Assembly (NCBI RefSeq): GCF_003014735.1
Contig: NZ_PYAX01000012.1
Span: forward strand, 124,001 to 188,000
DNA length: 64,000 bases
Source of the DNA: Saccharothrix carnea
Lineage (GTDB): Bacteria > Actinomycetota > Actinomycetes > Mycobacteriales > Pseudonocardiaceae
Reading direction: 5' to 3'
Shown here: in pieces, positions 26,229-33,825 of the stretch
Layout: every line of letters starts with the position of its first letter
Position numbering within the stretch: position 1 is the first letter of the stretch
Program-made: the position numbers and the translations under genes
The notes under the pieces: generated by a model
Database searches by the model: none
Told to the model about the DNA's origin: nothing
What the model saw: the letters and a program-made list of their open reading frames with translations, nothing else

Positions 26229-28058
26229 TCAGCGCAGGTGCTCGGCGAACCACGACACGATCAACTCGACGGTGTCGGCGAGACCGGCCCGGTCGATGCC
26301 GTGCCCGACGCCGGGGTGCAGCACGAGCCGGGCCGGTTTGCCCAGCTCGCGCAGCTTGCGGTACATCCGCTCGGACTCCGCCGGGTTGACGTTCGCGTCG
26401 TTCTCGCCGTGCATGATCAGCACCGGCGCGGTGAGCCGGTGCGCGTGCTCGAGCGGGCTGCGCGCGGTGAGGGCCGCCACGTCGGCCGGGTCGTCGGGGT
26501 CGCCGATCCAGTCGACGGCCCGCTTGCGCCAGGTCGGCGGGAAGCCGCGGATGTCGTTGAGCAGGTCCGAGGGGCCGCACTCGCTCACACCGGCACGCCA
26601 CAGGTCCGGCAGCAGGGTCAGGCACGCGAGCGCGGCGAACCCGCCGTACGACGCGCCGTGCACGCCCAGCCGGGTCGGGTCCGCCCACGGCACGTCGTCG
26701 AGCAGCCGCACCGACGCCTCCAGGTCGGCCAGGTCGCCGCCACCCCAGTCGCGGTAGATCAACCGCTGGAAGCGCATCCCGTAGCCGGACGAACCGCGGA
26801 TGTTCGGCGCCAGCACACCGATCCCGCGCGCCAGCAGCGCCTGCACCACCGGCTCGAACACCGGGCGGGACTGCCACTCCGGTCCACCGTGGACGGTCAC
26901 CACGACCGGCACCGGGTGGTCCGCGCTCGCCGTGGGCGGCTGGTAGAGCAGGCACGGCACGGTTTCGCCATCGGCGCCGACCGCGCGGACGATCGTCGGC
27001 GGCACGATCGGGCCCGGCAGCCGGGCACCGCAGTCGGTGAGCTGCCTGGCCTCGCCGCCCGGGAGGTCGACCAGGAACAGGTCGGTCGCCGCGTCCGGCC
27101 GTCCGAGCTGCACCAGCAGCTCACCGGACGCGGTGAACCGCGGCGCGTACCCGTCGATGCCGAACTCGACCACGGCGACACCACGCGGGAGCCCGGTGAC
27201 GTCCCGGGGCGTGCCGTCCACGTCAGACCAGCGCAGCCGGGTGTAGCCGTCCTCGTTGAGGCCCCACGCCAACCGCGTGCCGTCCGGTGACAGCGCGGCA
27301 CCCTCCACATCGGACTCCGGCGTGTCGACCCACGTCAACTCACCGCTCGTGGACAGCACCGCCAACCCGAGGAAGTCCCGGCCGTGCGTGGTGCACAGGT
27401 AGACGCCGGACGAGTCGGGCAGCCACGCCACCGGCTCGTACTTCACCGGGCCGTCGTGCGGGGTGAGCAGCCGGACCTCGTCGGTGGCCAGGTCGCACAG
27501 GAACAGGTCGTGCTCGGTGTTCTGGTGCAGCCGCAGCACGAGCAGCAGCCGCGAGTCGGGGGAGAAGCCCATCGGCAGGTAGCGGTCGTCGCCGCGCAGC
27601 ACGATCCGCTCGTCACCGGTGCGCAGGTCGCGCACCAGCACGTCGAACACCTCGCGGTCACGGGCGTTGGAGGCGTAGGTGAGCAGCGTCCCGTCCGCGT
27701 TGTAGGGCCGTCCCGTGCCGCCGTGCGGCGTGCCGATCTCGCACCGCACACCCTCCCGCGCGACCAGCCACTCGACCTCGCCCGTCCACGGGTCGACCTC
27801 GGCCAGCCTGAAGTCCTCGCCGCCGTCGAGGTCGGTCAGCACGAGCAGCCGCGCGCCGTCCGGCCGCCACACGCACCGGCCGACCGACCCGGGCACCTCC
27901 ACGTGCCGCGCGGTGCCGTCCAGCGGCAGCACCCACGGCTGGGGGCGACCGGAGGCGTCGCTGAGGTAGGCCACGGTCTTGCCGTCCGGGCTGGGCTCCG
28001 CGCCGGTCAGCCACTCGAAGTCGGTCCAGCCCGCCGCTGCCGGTGCGTCCACGGTCAC
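26229..28058 (-). CDS. S9-family prolyl oligopeptidase-like serine peptidase
   Basis: A 609-residue cytosolic peptidase. An N-terminal seven-bladed WD40/PD40-like propeller covers about 15-350, with repeated SPDG/SPDS turns. The alpha/beta-hydrolase domain covers about 365-609. The catalytic triad is Ser470 in GVHGASYGGFAA, Asp554 in MHGENDANVNPAES, and His586 in LHPGVGHGI. It resembles acylaminoacyl/dipeptidyl peptidases. Start GTG 28058. It diverges from a winged-helix regulator; the short intergenic region contains two palindromes, suggesting that the regulator controls this gene. Confidence 0.9.
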   Translation of the reverse strand: MTVDAPAAAGWTDFEWLTGAEPSPDGKTVAYLSDASGRPQPWVLPLDGTARHVEVPGSVGRCVWRPDGARLLVLTDLDGGEDFRLAEVDPWTGEVEWLVAREGVRCEIGTPHGGTGRPYNADGTLLTYASNARDREVFDVLVRDLRTGDERIVLRGDDRYLPMGFSPDSRLLLVLRLHQNTEHDLFLCDLATDEVRLLTPHDGPVKYEPVAWLPDSSGVYLCTTHGRDFLGLAVLSTSGELTWVDTPESDVEGAALSPDGTRLAWGLNEDGYTRLRWSDVDGTPRDVTGLPRGVAVVEFGIDGYAPRFTASGELLVQLGRPDAATDLFLVDLPGGEARQLTDCGARLPGPIVPPTIVRAVGADGETVPCLLYQPPTASADHPVPVVVTVHGGPEWQSRPVFEPVVQALLARGIGVLAPNIRGSSGYGMRFQRLIYRDWGGGDLADLEASVRLLDDVPWADPTRLGVHGASYGGFAALACLTLLPDLWRAGVSECGPSDLLNDIRGFPPTWRKRAVDWIGDPDDPADVAALTARSPLEHAHRLTAPVLIMHGENDANVNPAESERMYRKLRELGKPARLVLHPGVGHGIDRAGLADTVELIVSWFAEHLR

Positions 28059-28067
28059 CCCTTGAGT

Positions 28068-28110
28068 GATTTCACGAAGTGCAATCGGTACCAGTGAATC
28101 AAACCACTGG
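28068..28110. promoter_or_regulatory. Two operator-like inverted repeats between divergent genes
   Basis: GATTTCAC-GAA-GTGCAATC at 28068-28086 (one mismatch between the 8-bp arms), and CCAGTG-N8-CACTGG at 28091-28110 (perfect 6-bp arms). They fill the gap between the S9 peptidase start and the regulator start, and are likely binding sites for the adjacent winged-helix regulator. Confidence 0.5.
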
Positions 28111-28147
28111 CGCGCACGGCAAGGTCACGTGGGTTAGCCTCTGCGCC

Positions 28148-28684
28148 GTGCCGGCCCTGCCCGATCAACCCGCCCGCGACGCCACGGTCGAGGAGCTGAA
28201 GGCGCTCGCGCACCCGCTGCGCTGGCGCATCCTGCGGTTGTGCTTCGACCGGGCGTTGACCAACAAGGAGCTGTCGGACCGGCTCGGCGTGGCGCCGGCG
28301 ACCGTGCTGCGGCACGTGCGCGCGTTGGTGAAGAACGACTTCCTGGCCCCGGAACCGGTGCGCAGCGGCACGCGCGGCGCGTTGGAGCGGCCGTACCGGG
28401 CGACCGGCCGGACGTGGCGGCTCGGGCTGGTCGACGTCGAGGGCGAGGGCCTGGCCCAGCGCGTGGACCTCGCCATGTTCGCCGCCCACCGCGCCGAGGT
28501 GCTCGAAGCCGGGCCGGACGCCAACCGCGAGACGGCCAGGGGCGTGCTGCGCCTCAACGCCGCGTCACAGGCCGAGCTGAACGCCCGGATGCTCGCGCTG
28601 ATCACCGAGTTCGTCCGGCGCGACGAGCCGGACGGCGAACCGTTGAGCTACCTGTGGTCCTTGGTCGCACGTCTTGAGCGTTGA
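28148..28684 (+). CDS. ArsR-like winged-helix transcriptional regulator
   Basis: A 178-residue regulator. The N-terminal winged helix (VEELKALAHPLRWRILRLCF, TNKELSDRLGVAPATVLRHVRALVKNDFL) is of the ArsR/HTH_20 kind. It is followed by a C-terminal domain (GLAQRVDLAMFAAHRAEVLEA, RMLALITEFVRR) seen in regulators fused to ligand-sensing helices. GTG 28148 is preferred because homology begins soon after; the frame is open to 28079 across the palindromes. No Shine-Dalgarno is seen and the transcript may be leaderless. It probably regulates the divergent S9 peptidase. Confidence 0.82.
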   Translation: MPALPDQPARDATVEELKALAHPLRWRILRLCFDRALTNKELSDRLGVAPATVLRHVRALVKNDFLAPEPVRSGTRGALERPYRATGRTWRLGLVDVEGEGLAQRVDLAMFAAHRAEVLEAGPDANRETARGVLRLNAASQAELNARMLALITEFVRRDEPDGEPLSYLWSLVARLER

Positions 28685-28729
28685 CCGGACACACCTGGTT
28701 CCGCACGCCGGTGACGACCCCGGACGGGG

Positions 28730-29479
28730 CTACTCGGCGGGCACGCCGATGACGTAGAAGGTGGAGCCCTGGTCGTCCGCGGCCTTCACCATCCGGCCGT
28801 ACGGCGTGTCCACCGGCTCGTCCGTGATCGTGCCGCCCAAGGCCTTGATCTTCTCGGCGGCCGCGTCGGCGTCGGCGACCTGGAAGTAGACCTGCCAGCC
28901 GCCCGCGCCCGCGCCGATGCCGCCGACCGGTTGCCCGCCGTCCTCGACCTCGATGGCGAAGTAGTCCTCGGCGCCCTCGACTTCGCTGTACGTGCAGCCG
29001 AACACCTTGGCGTAGAAGTCCTTCGCGGTGGTGACGTCGCCGCTCATGTGCTCGCTCCAGACCAGGCTGCCGGGCTCGTTGGCCAGGTCCACGCCGGTGT
29101 TGGTGCCGGACTGCCACAGGCCGAACAGCACGCCGACCGGGTCGACCGCGATGGCCATCGTGCCCTTGTCGCCGACGACCATCGGACCGAAGGCGACCTG
29201 GCCACCCGCGTCGGTGACCGCCTGGACGGACGCCGCGACGTCCTCGGTGGCGAGGTAGGTCGTCCACTCGGACGGCTGGTCCGGTTCCTGCTTGGGCCCG
29301 ATGCCGGCGACCGGGTGGTCGTCCTTCAGCGCCACGCCGTAGCCGCCGTACTCGGGGCCGGCGATGTCGAACACCCAGCCGAACAGCCCGCCGTAGAAGG
29401 CGACGGCGCGGTCGACGTCGGTGCTGATGTCGACCCAGCAGGGCGTGCCGACGGGCCACGAACTCGTGCGAACCACCAT
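28730..29479 (-). CDS. VOC-family (glyoxalase/bleomycin-resistance fold) tandem-domain protein
   Basis: A 249-residue protein with two vicinal-oxygen-chelate modules, about 10-120 (GTPCWVDISTDVDRAVAFYGGLFGW) and 135-247 (LVWSEHMSGDVTTAKDFYAKVFG). It belongs to the actinobacterial CFP30B-like group. Such proteins bind metals or hydrophobic small molecules; most have no proven reaction. Start ATG 29479 follows GAAGGGTTC. It is convergent with the winged-helix regulator, 45 bp away. Confidence 0.88.
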   Translation of the reverse strand: MVVRTSSWPVGTPCWVDISTDVDRAVAFYGGLFGWVFDIAGPEYGGYGVALKDDHPVAGIGPKQEPDQPSEWTTYLATEDVAASVQAVTDAGGQVAFGPMVVGDKGTMAIAVDPVGVLFGLWQSGTNTGVDLANEPGSLVWSEHMSGDVTTAKDFYAKVFGCTYSEVEGAEDYFAIEVEDGGQPVGGIGAGAGGWQVYFQVADADAAAEKIKALGGTITDEPVDTPYGRMVKAADDQGSTFYVIGVPAE

Positions 29480-29636
29480 GATCGAACCCTTCGCGTGCGG
29501 GATTGTCGGGCGACCGGGCCAACGCTAAACCCGGCCATCGACAACCGCGCGTCGTGAGAGCACCTCCGGTTTCTCCGCCCCGACCGGTGGTGGGAAAGCT
29601 GCATGTAACCCATCTAGGGGGTGATTTACTTACCCA

Positions 29637-29646
29637 TATCGCGATA
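29637..29646. promoter_or_regulatory. TATCGCGATA palindrome upstream of the M23 peptidase
   Basis: A perfect 10-bp palindrome in an A/T-rich patch 36 bp before the peptidase start, inside the 202-bp divergent region 29480-29681. It could be part of an operator or of the promoter; nothing further supports it. Confidence 0.3.
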
Positions 29647-29681
29647 CTGGTGGTCTTGAACCTCTTCCCTGCGGAGGCGTC

Positions 29682-30833
29682 ATGACCGTTCGAACCCGAG
29701 CCGCGGCGACCATCGCCGCGGTGCTCTCCGCCGCGATCGCCGGGACACCCGCGACCGCCGCACCCGTCGACCTCACCTCCGCGGTGGTGGCCGAGGTACG
29801 CCACCGCGCCACCGCGATGGTCACCGCGGACCGCTCCACCGTGGTCACACCGGCACGGCAGCACGGTGACTGGGCGTTCGGCACCGCCGTGCTCACCACC
29901 CCTCCCGGCTCGCCGCGGTTGCCAGACGGCTGGCTGTTCGTCGCCCACCGCGCAGACGGTGCGTGGACGGTGGCACTGGAGGGCGAACCGGGGTTCGCCG
30001 AGCTGACCGGACGCGCGCCGGTCGTCGGTGAAGCGGAACGCCCCCTGCTCGCCCACCAGGACGGCCGGCCCACCACGGCCGCGGGCGGCGATCTGCGCAC
30101 CGGCATGGCCCTGCCGTTCGCGGTGGGGCAGACCTGGGCGATGGCGGGCGGGCCGCACGGGTGGTCCGGCGCCGCCGCGCCGTGGAGCTCCCTCGACCTC
30201 GCCGGAGGCGACCAGCGCGTGCTCGCCGCCCGCGCCGGCACCGCCTACACGATGTGCACCGGGTGGGTCCGCGTCATCCACGACCGCGGCTACGCCACCG
30301 ACTACTACCACCTGTGGAACAACATCAACGTCAACGGTGCCGCCGTCAGCCAGGGCACGTTCCTCGGCCACACCGGCACGGACGTCACCTGCGGCGGTGC
30401 CGCGTCCGGCAGGCACGTGCACTTCGGGTTGCGGCAGAACAGCGCCTACGTCGGCATCGCCGAGCACAACGTCGGCAAGTGGGTGCCGCAGAACGGCGCG
30501 TCGGCCTACCAGGGCTCGGCACTGCACGGCAGCACCCGCGTGTACGCCGGTGGTTCCGTCCACAACTACGGCGCTCTCGGCTTCACGCAGGGCGTGATCG
30601 ACGCCAACGGCGGCGGCACCGTCAACAAGCGCACCGGTCCCGGCACGGGTCACGCCCTCGCCGGCAGCGTCGACGACGGTGCCACGGTCAGCGTTTCCTG
30701 TTCCGCCAACGGCACCACGCACACCGGCCGGTGGGGCACCACCAGCCTCTGGAACAGGCTGACGGACGGCACCTGGGTCACCGACGCGTTCATGTGGACC
30801 GGCGTCACGGGGCCGGTGAACGGCTACTGCTGA
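29682..30833 (+). CDS. Secreted M23-family (LasA/beta-lytic type) metallopeptidase with SH3-like C-terminus
   Basis: A 383-residue preprotein. A signal peptide (MTVRTRAAATIAAVLSAAIAGTPATAA) is followed by a propeptide-like region to about 140. The M23 domain contains GPHGWSGAAAPWSSLD (zinc His and Asp), YYHLWNN and RHVHFGL (HxH zinc ligands). The last 80 residues (VNKRTGPGTGHALAGSVDDGATVSV) resemble a bacterial SH3 domain that binds cell wall. It should cleave peptidoglycan cross-bridges or Gly-rich substrates outside the cell. Start ATG 29682 follows a GGAGG. A strong hairpin follows the stop. Confidence 0.87.
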   Translation: MTVRTRAAATIAAVLSAAIAGTPATAAPVDLTSAVVAEVRHRATAMVTADRSTVVTPARQHGDWAFGTAVLTTPPGSPRLPDGWLFVAHRADGAWTVALEGEPGFAELTGRAPVVGEAERPLLAHQDGRPTTAAGGDLRTGMALPFAVGQTWAMAGGPHGWSGAAAPWSSLDLAGGDQRVLAARAGTAYTMCTGWVRVIHDRGYATDYYHLWNNINVNGAAVSQGTFLGHTGTDVTCGGAASGRHVHFGLRQNSAYVGIAEHNVGKWVPQNGASAYQGSALHGSTRVYAGGSVHNYGALGFTQGVIDANGGGTVNKRTGPGTGHALAGSVDDGATVSVSCSANGTTHTGRWGTTSLWNRLTDGTWVTDAFMWTGVTGPVNGYC

Positions 30834-30842
30834 CCCCGGAAC

Positions 30843-30874
30843 CCTCCGCGGCCGGACCGCACCGGCCGCGGAGG
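30843..30874. terminator. 13-bp perfect hairpin, bidirectional terminator
   Basis: CCTCCGCGGCCGG (30843-30855) and CCGGCCGCGGAGG (30862-30874) around a 6-nt loop, between the convergent M23 peptidase and GH43-like genes. It serves both strands. Confidence 0.75.
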
Positions 30875-30882
30875 TGCCGGCG

Positions 30883-31998
30883 CTACTCGAAGAACTTCAG
30901 GCTCCAGCCGGTGTCCGAGGTCGGTCCCGGGACGTTGGCGCGGCGGTAGGTCGTGTTGCCCCACCAGACGAACGAGCCGGTGTACCAGTAGCGGTTGTCC
31001 CAGTGGTACGGCGTGCCCTTGGCCACCGCGTGGTACATCATCGGGAACTTGGGGCCCGCCGGGGGACTGGTGGCGATGTCGCCGTCGAGCAGCACGAACG
31101 TGTGGTGGCCCGGGCCGTTGACGTACAGCGTGGGATCCCACCCGGACATCATGGTCGCCCGGTTCGAGCCGAACAGGCAGCCGTTCGACTTGTACCAGTC
31201 CCAGACGTAGGTGGGATCGCCACCGGCGCGCAGACGGAGGTCCGCGACGCAGTACTGCTCGCTCCAGCTGCCGTTGGCCGAGTAGGTGACGTGCAACTGG
31301 CCGTTGGGGTCCTTGATGACCTCGGGCGCCTCGTTGATGTACGGGTTGCCGACCACCCGTTCCCACGGCTCGCGGGGCTGCGAGATGACGTAGCGGTTGC
31401 CGACCGGCGTGAGGGGGTCGGACATGCGGGCGATGTAGAGGTTCTGCTCGACGTTGGTGGTGCACTCCCAGCCGGACCAGATGAAGTAGCGCTGGCCGTT
31501 GAACGTCACCGGGACGCCGTCGATGGCCCACCGGTCACCGGGCAGGGCCAGCTCGACCTCGCGGGTGTAGCCGGCGTCCGGCGAGGTGGAACTGATCGCG
31601 TACATGCGGTGTTCCGCGTCGTTGCCCGCCGTGAAGTAGATGTAGTAGCGGCCGCTGTCTCGGACGATTTCCGGTGCCCACACCGAGCCGAGGTTGGCGG
31701 TGTCACGCCAGACCAGGCGCGGGGTGGCGGCGGCCAGGCCGTCCGGGGACGACGCCTGGCGCACCTGGAGGCCGCCGCCGCCCACCTGCGCCGAGATGTA
31801 GGTGCCGCCGACGCGGATCACGCTCGGGTCGGCGGCGCGCAGGCCGGTTCGACCCAGTGCCGACAGTTGGCAGGCGTCGGTCGAGGTCGGCATCGGTTCG
31901 ACGGCGACGGCCGGTGGTGCGGGAAGGGCGAGCGCGGCGACGGCCGCGACCGCGGTGAGGCGTTTGATCGTTCGCGCGATGCCGGAGGGGAAGGTCAT
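30883..31998 (-). CDS. Secreted glycoside hydrolase, GH43-like five-bladed propeller
   Basis: A 371-residue preprotein with a signal peptide (IKRLTAVAAVAALALPAPPAVA). GH43 marks in order: AADPSVIRVGGTYIS (general base Asp), VWAPEIVRDSGRYYIYFTAG, WAIDGVPVTFNGQRYFIWSGWE (pKa-modulating Asp region) and NEAPEVIKDPNGQLHVTYSANGS (general acid Glu). GH43 enzymes attack arabinan, xylan or similar plant polysaccharides. ATG 31998 is chosen for its GAGGAG ribosome site; the frame continues to 32040. Exact specificity cannot be assigned. Confidence 0.84.
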   Translation of the reverse strand: MTFPSGIARTIKRLTAVAAVAALALPAPPAVAVEPMPTSTDACQLSALGRTGLRAADPSVIRVGGTYISAQVGGGGLQVRQASSPDGLAAATPRLVWRDTANLGSVWAPEIVRDSGRYYIYFTAGNDAEHRMYAISSTSPDAGYTREVELALPGDRWAIDGVPVTFNGQRYFIWSGWECTTNVEQNLYIARMSDPLTPVGNRYVISQPREPWERVVGNPYINEAPEVIKDPNGQLHVTYSANGSWSEQYCVADLRLRAGGDPTYVWDWYKSNGCLFGSNRATMMSGWDPTLYVNGPGHHTFVLLDGDIATSPPAGPKFPMMYHAVAKGTPYHWDNRYWYTGSFVWWGNTTYRRANVPGPTSDTGWSLKFFE

Positions 31999-32170
31999 GG
32001 GACTCCTCAGCGGTGCAGGGGACCACTCGCGTGACCGCACGCCCTCCGGCGGCTGTGGATCGTGAACGGCTCACGTCCAGCGAACGTAACACGGCCCGAC
32101 CGGCGCCCGAGTGGTCCGACCGGTGGTGTGCGGCCGGGTCGCCCGCCCGGCCGGCGACGAGCCCACCGAG

Positions 32171-32227
32171 CCGCCGACCCGCCGACCCGCCGACCCGCCG
32201 AGCCACGCAGCCGCCGAGCCGCCGAGG
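32171..32227. repeat. CCGCCGAC short tandem repeat
   Basis: Four head-to-tail copies of an 8-bp unit (CCGCCGAC three times, then CCGCCGAG) at 32171-32202, followed by degenerate copies to 32227. Non-coding, part of the 519-bp gap between the GH43-like gene and the Tat-exported protein gene. Confidence 0.7.
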
Positions 32228-32261
32228 GTTGGCGCACGCCGGGTGGCCGCGTCCGCCACCC

Positions 32262-32476
32262 GGCGTGGCCCCCATGTGGCCGCGCCCCCAGCATGGCCAC
32301 CCCTGCGCGGCCACCCCCCAACGCGGCCACCCCCTCCAGCGTGGCCACCCCTGCGTGACCACCCCCAGCGTGGCTGATTCCCCGGCGTAGCCCACTAGCG
32401 TGGCCACCTCCCGGCGTGTGGCCCCGGGCGTGGCCACCCCCAGCGTGGTCACGCCCTAGGCCTGGCTACCCCCGGC
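32262..32476. repeat. Degenerate ~15-bp tandem repeat array, consensus GCGTGGCCACCCCCA
   Basis: About twelve imperfect units built on GTGGCCACCCC, separated by short GC-rich linkers. Clear copies are at 32293, 32341, 32355, 32400, 32430 and 32445. Unit length varies between 13 and 18 bp. All copies point the same way. No convincing gene is present; frames through it are low-complexity Pro/Arg/Ala. It lies about 40 bp beyond the stop of the leftward Tat-protein gene. Confidence 0.75.
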
Positions 32477-32517
32477 TGAGGCGCCACGAGAGGACCTGTG
32501 TCGTGCGGTCGCGTTGG

Positions 32518-33723
32518 TCAGCCGGCCAGGCCGGTCAGCGTGACGCCCACGTTGAAGTTCTGGCGGGTGGGCAGCAGCGTCCTGATCTCGCGCAGGTCGT
32601 GGTACGGGTCCGGTGGTGGCGGTGGCGGTAGGGGGAACGGCCGGCGCAGCCACCACCAGATCAGCCAGAACCAGCGGTCGAGGCCGCACCAGCCGACGTA
32701 GAGGTAGTCGTTGCCGCCGTAGACCAGGGCCAGTGGGTTGCCGGGAGCGTGCACCGCCGGACCGGTGATGGTCCACGGGTCCGGCACGCCGCCGTACGCG
32801 TCGGTGGCCGCCCTGATCGCACCGTCCGCCCCGGCGTAGGTGACGACGAACTGACCGGTCGGGGCCGTCGTCGCGGCCAGGTGCGCACCGATCGGCACGG
32901 CACCGGCCCCGGACAGCGCCACCCTCGGTTGCGGTGTCAAGCCCGCGAACGGTATCCGCCACAGCCGACCGTCCGTGCCGGTGAAGAAGGTCGCGACGCC
33001 GTTCGCACCCGAAGCGGCCGCCACGGGAGAACCCTGAGCGGCCACGTTGGCGGGGGTGGCCGCGGTGGTGCTCCAGATGGCGATCGGGCCGGCGGGCCCC
33101 GTGCCGATCCGGCCGACCGAGGTGTGCACGCCCCCGTTGCCGCCGACGAAGGCCACCCCGAACCGGTCCGCCACCCCGAAAGCGGCCAGCGGCGTCGCCG
33201 ACGACACCGTGCCGGGCCCGACCAGCGGCGCCGGCCCGACGACGACGCCTCCCGACCGCGAGTACAGGGCGTGGTGGATCGAACCGTTGGCACCGGTGAA
33301 GTGGACGTGCGTGCCGGCCTGCCCCTCGACCGCCGCGATCCGACCGCCCGGTGCGGCCAAGCCGCCCTGGGGGTGCCGGACGAAGCCCATGCCGGAGCCG
33401 GTGGCGCTGGTGAACCCGGCGACCAGGCCGCCGTGGTTGCCGATGGTGAACACGGCGACGCCGCCGTCCGCCCGCCGGACCACGCTGAGGTTGCCACCGG
33501 GCGGGCCGATCACGGTGGGGCTGACGGCCGCGGTGGAGTTGGAGCCGGTCGTGTGGAGCCGGCCGTCCGCACCGATGTGGAAGCCGGCGAGCGAGGGGTC
33601 CGCGTCGGCCGCGGCCGGCGCGGCGAAGCCGACCGGCAGGGCGGTGATCGCGCCGCACGCGACCAGCGCTCGGAGCAGGTCGCGCCGGGTGGTGCCGGCA
33701 GGCGCGCTGTTCGTGGGAATCAT
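32518..33723 (-). CDS. Tat-exported propeller-like protein of unknown function
   Basis: A 401-residue preprotein. The N-terminus carries a twin-arginine signal (TTRRDLLRALVACGAITALPVGFAAPAAADA). The mature part is built of repeating short units with the pattern hydrophobic-GADG/GANG...LW or IHHAL (for example GADGRLHTTGSN, GANGSIHHALYS, GTDGRLWRIPFAG, GADGAIRAATDAYGG). These look like blades of a PLL-like or sialidase-like beta-propeller. A Pro-rich stretch (PLPPPPPPDPYHDL) precedes a short C-terminal tail. Possibly a surface carbohydrate-binding protein. No catalytic motif found. Confidence 0.65.
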   Translation of the reverse strand: MIPTNSAPAGTTRRDLLRALVACGAITALPVGFAAPAAADADPSLAGFHIGADGRLHTTGSNSTAAVSPTVIGPPGGNLSVVRRADGGVAVFTIGNHGGLVAGFTSATGSGMGFVRHPQGGLAAPGGRIAAVEGQAGTHVHFTGANGSIHHALYSRSGGVVVGPAPLVGPGTVSSATPLAAFGVADRFGVAFVGGNGGVHTSVGRIGTGPAGPIAIWSTTAATPANVAAQGSPVAAASGANGVATFFTGTDGRLWRIPFAGLTPQPRVALSGAGAVPIGAHLAATTAPTGQFVVTYAGADGAIRAATDAYGGVPDPWTITGPAVHAPGNPLALVYGGNDYLYVGWCGLDRWFWLIWWWLRRPFPLPPPPPPDPYHDLREIRTLLPTRQNFNVGVTLTGLAG

Positions 33724-33825
33724 GGGGCCACGCTAGGAAAGCCGGGTGTTGTCCGGCGGCTTCCGGAACGCGGACGGCTACCGTGAGGTCGGACGGCGTG
33801 ACGGTCGGCGACCGGGGTGAGGATC

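Noticed and set aside
32262-32476. CRISPR array
   Set aside because: Units are short, contiguous, unequal in length and have no unique spacers; there are no cas genes.
32041-32517. Several open frames on both strands in the repeat region
   Set aside because: Translations are repetitive Pro/Arg/Ala with no start context or homology; the stretch is repeat DNA.
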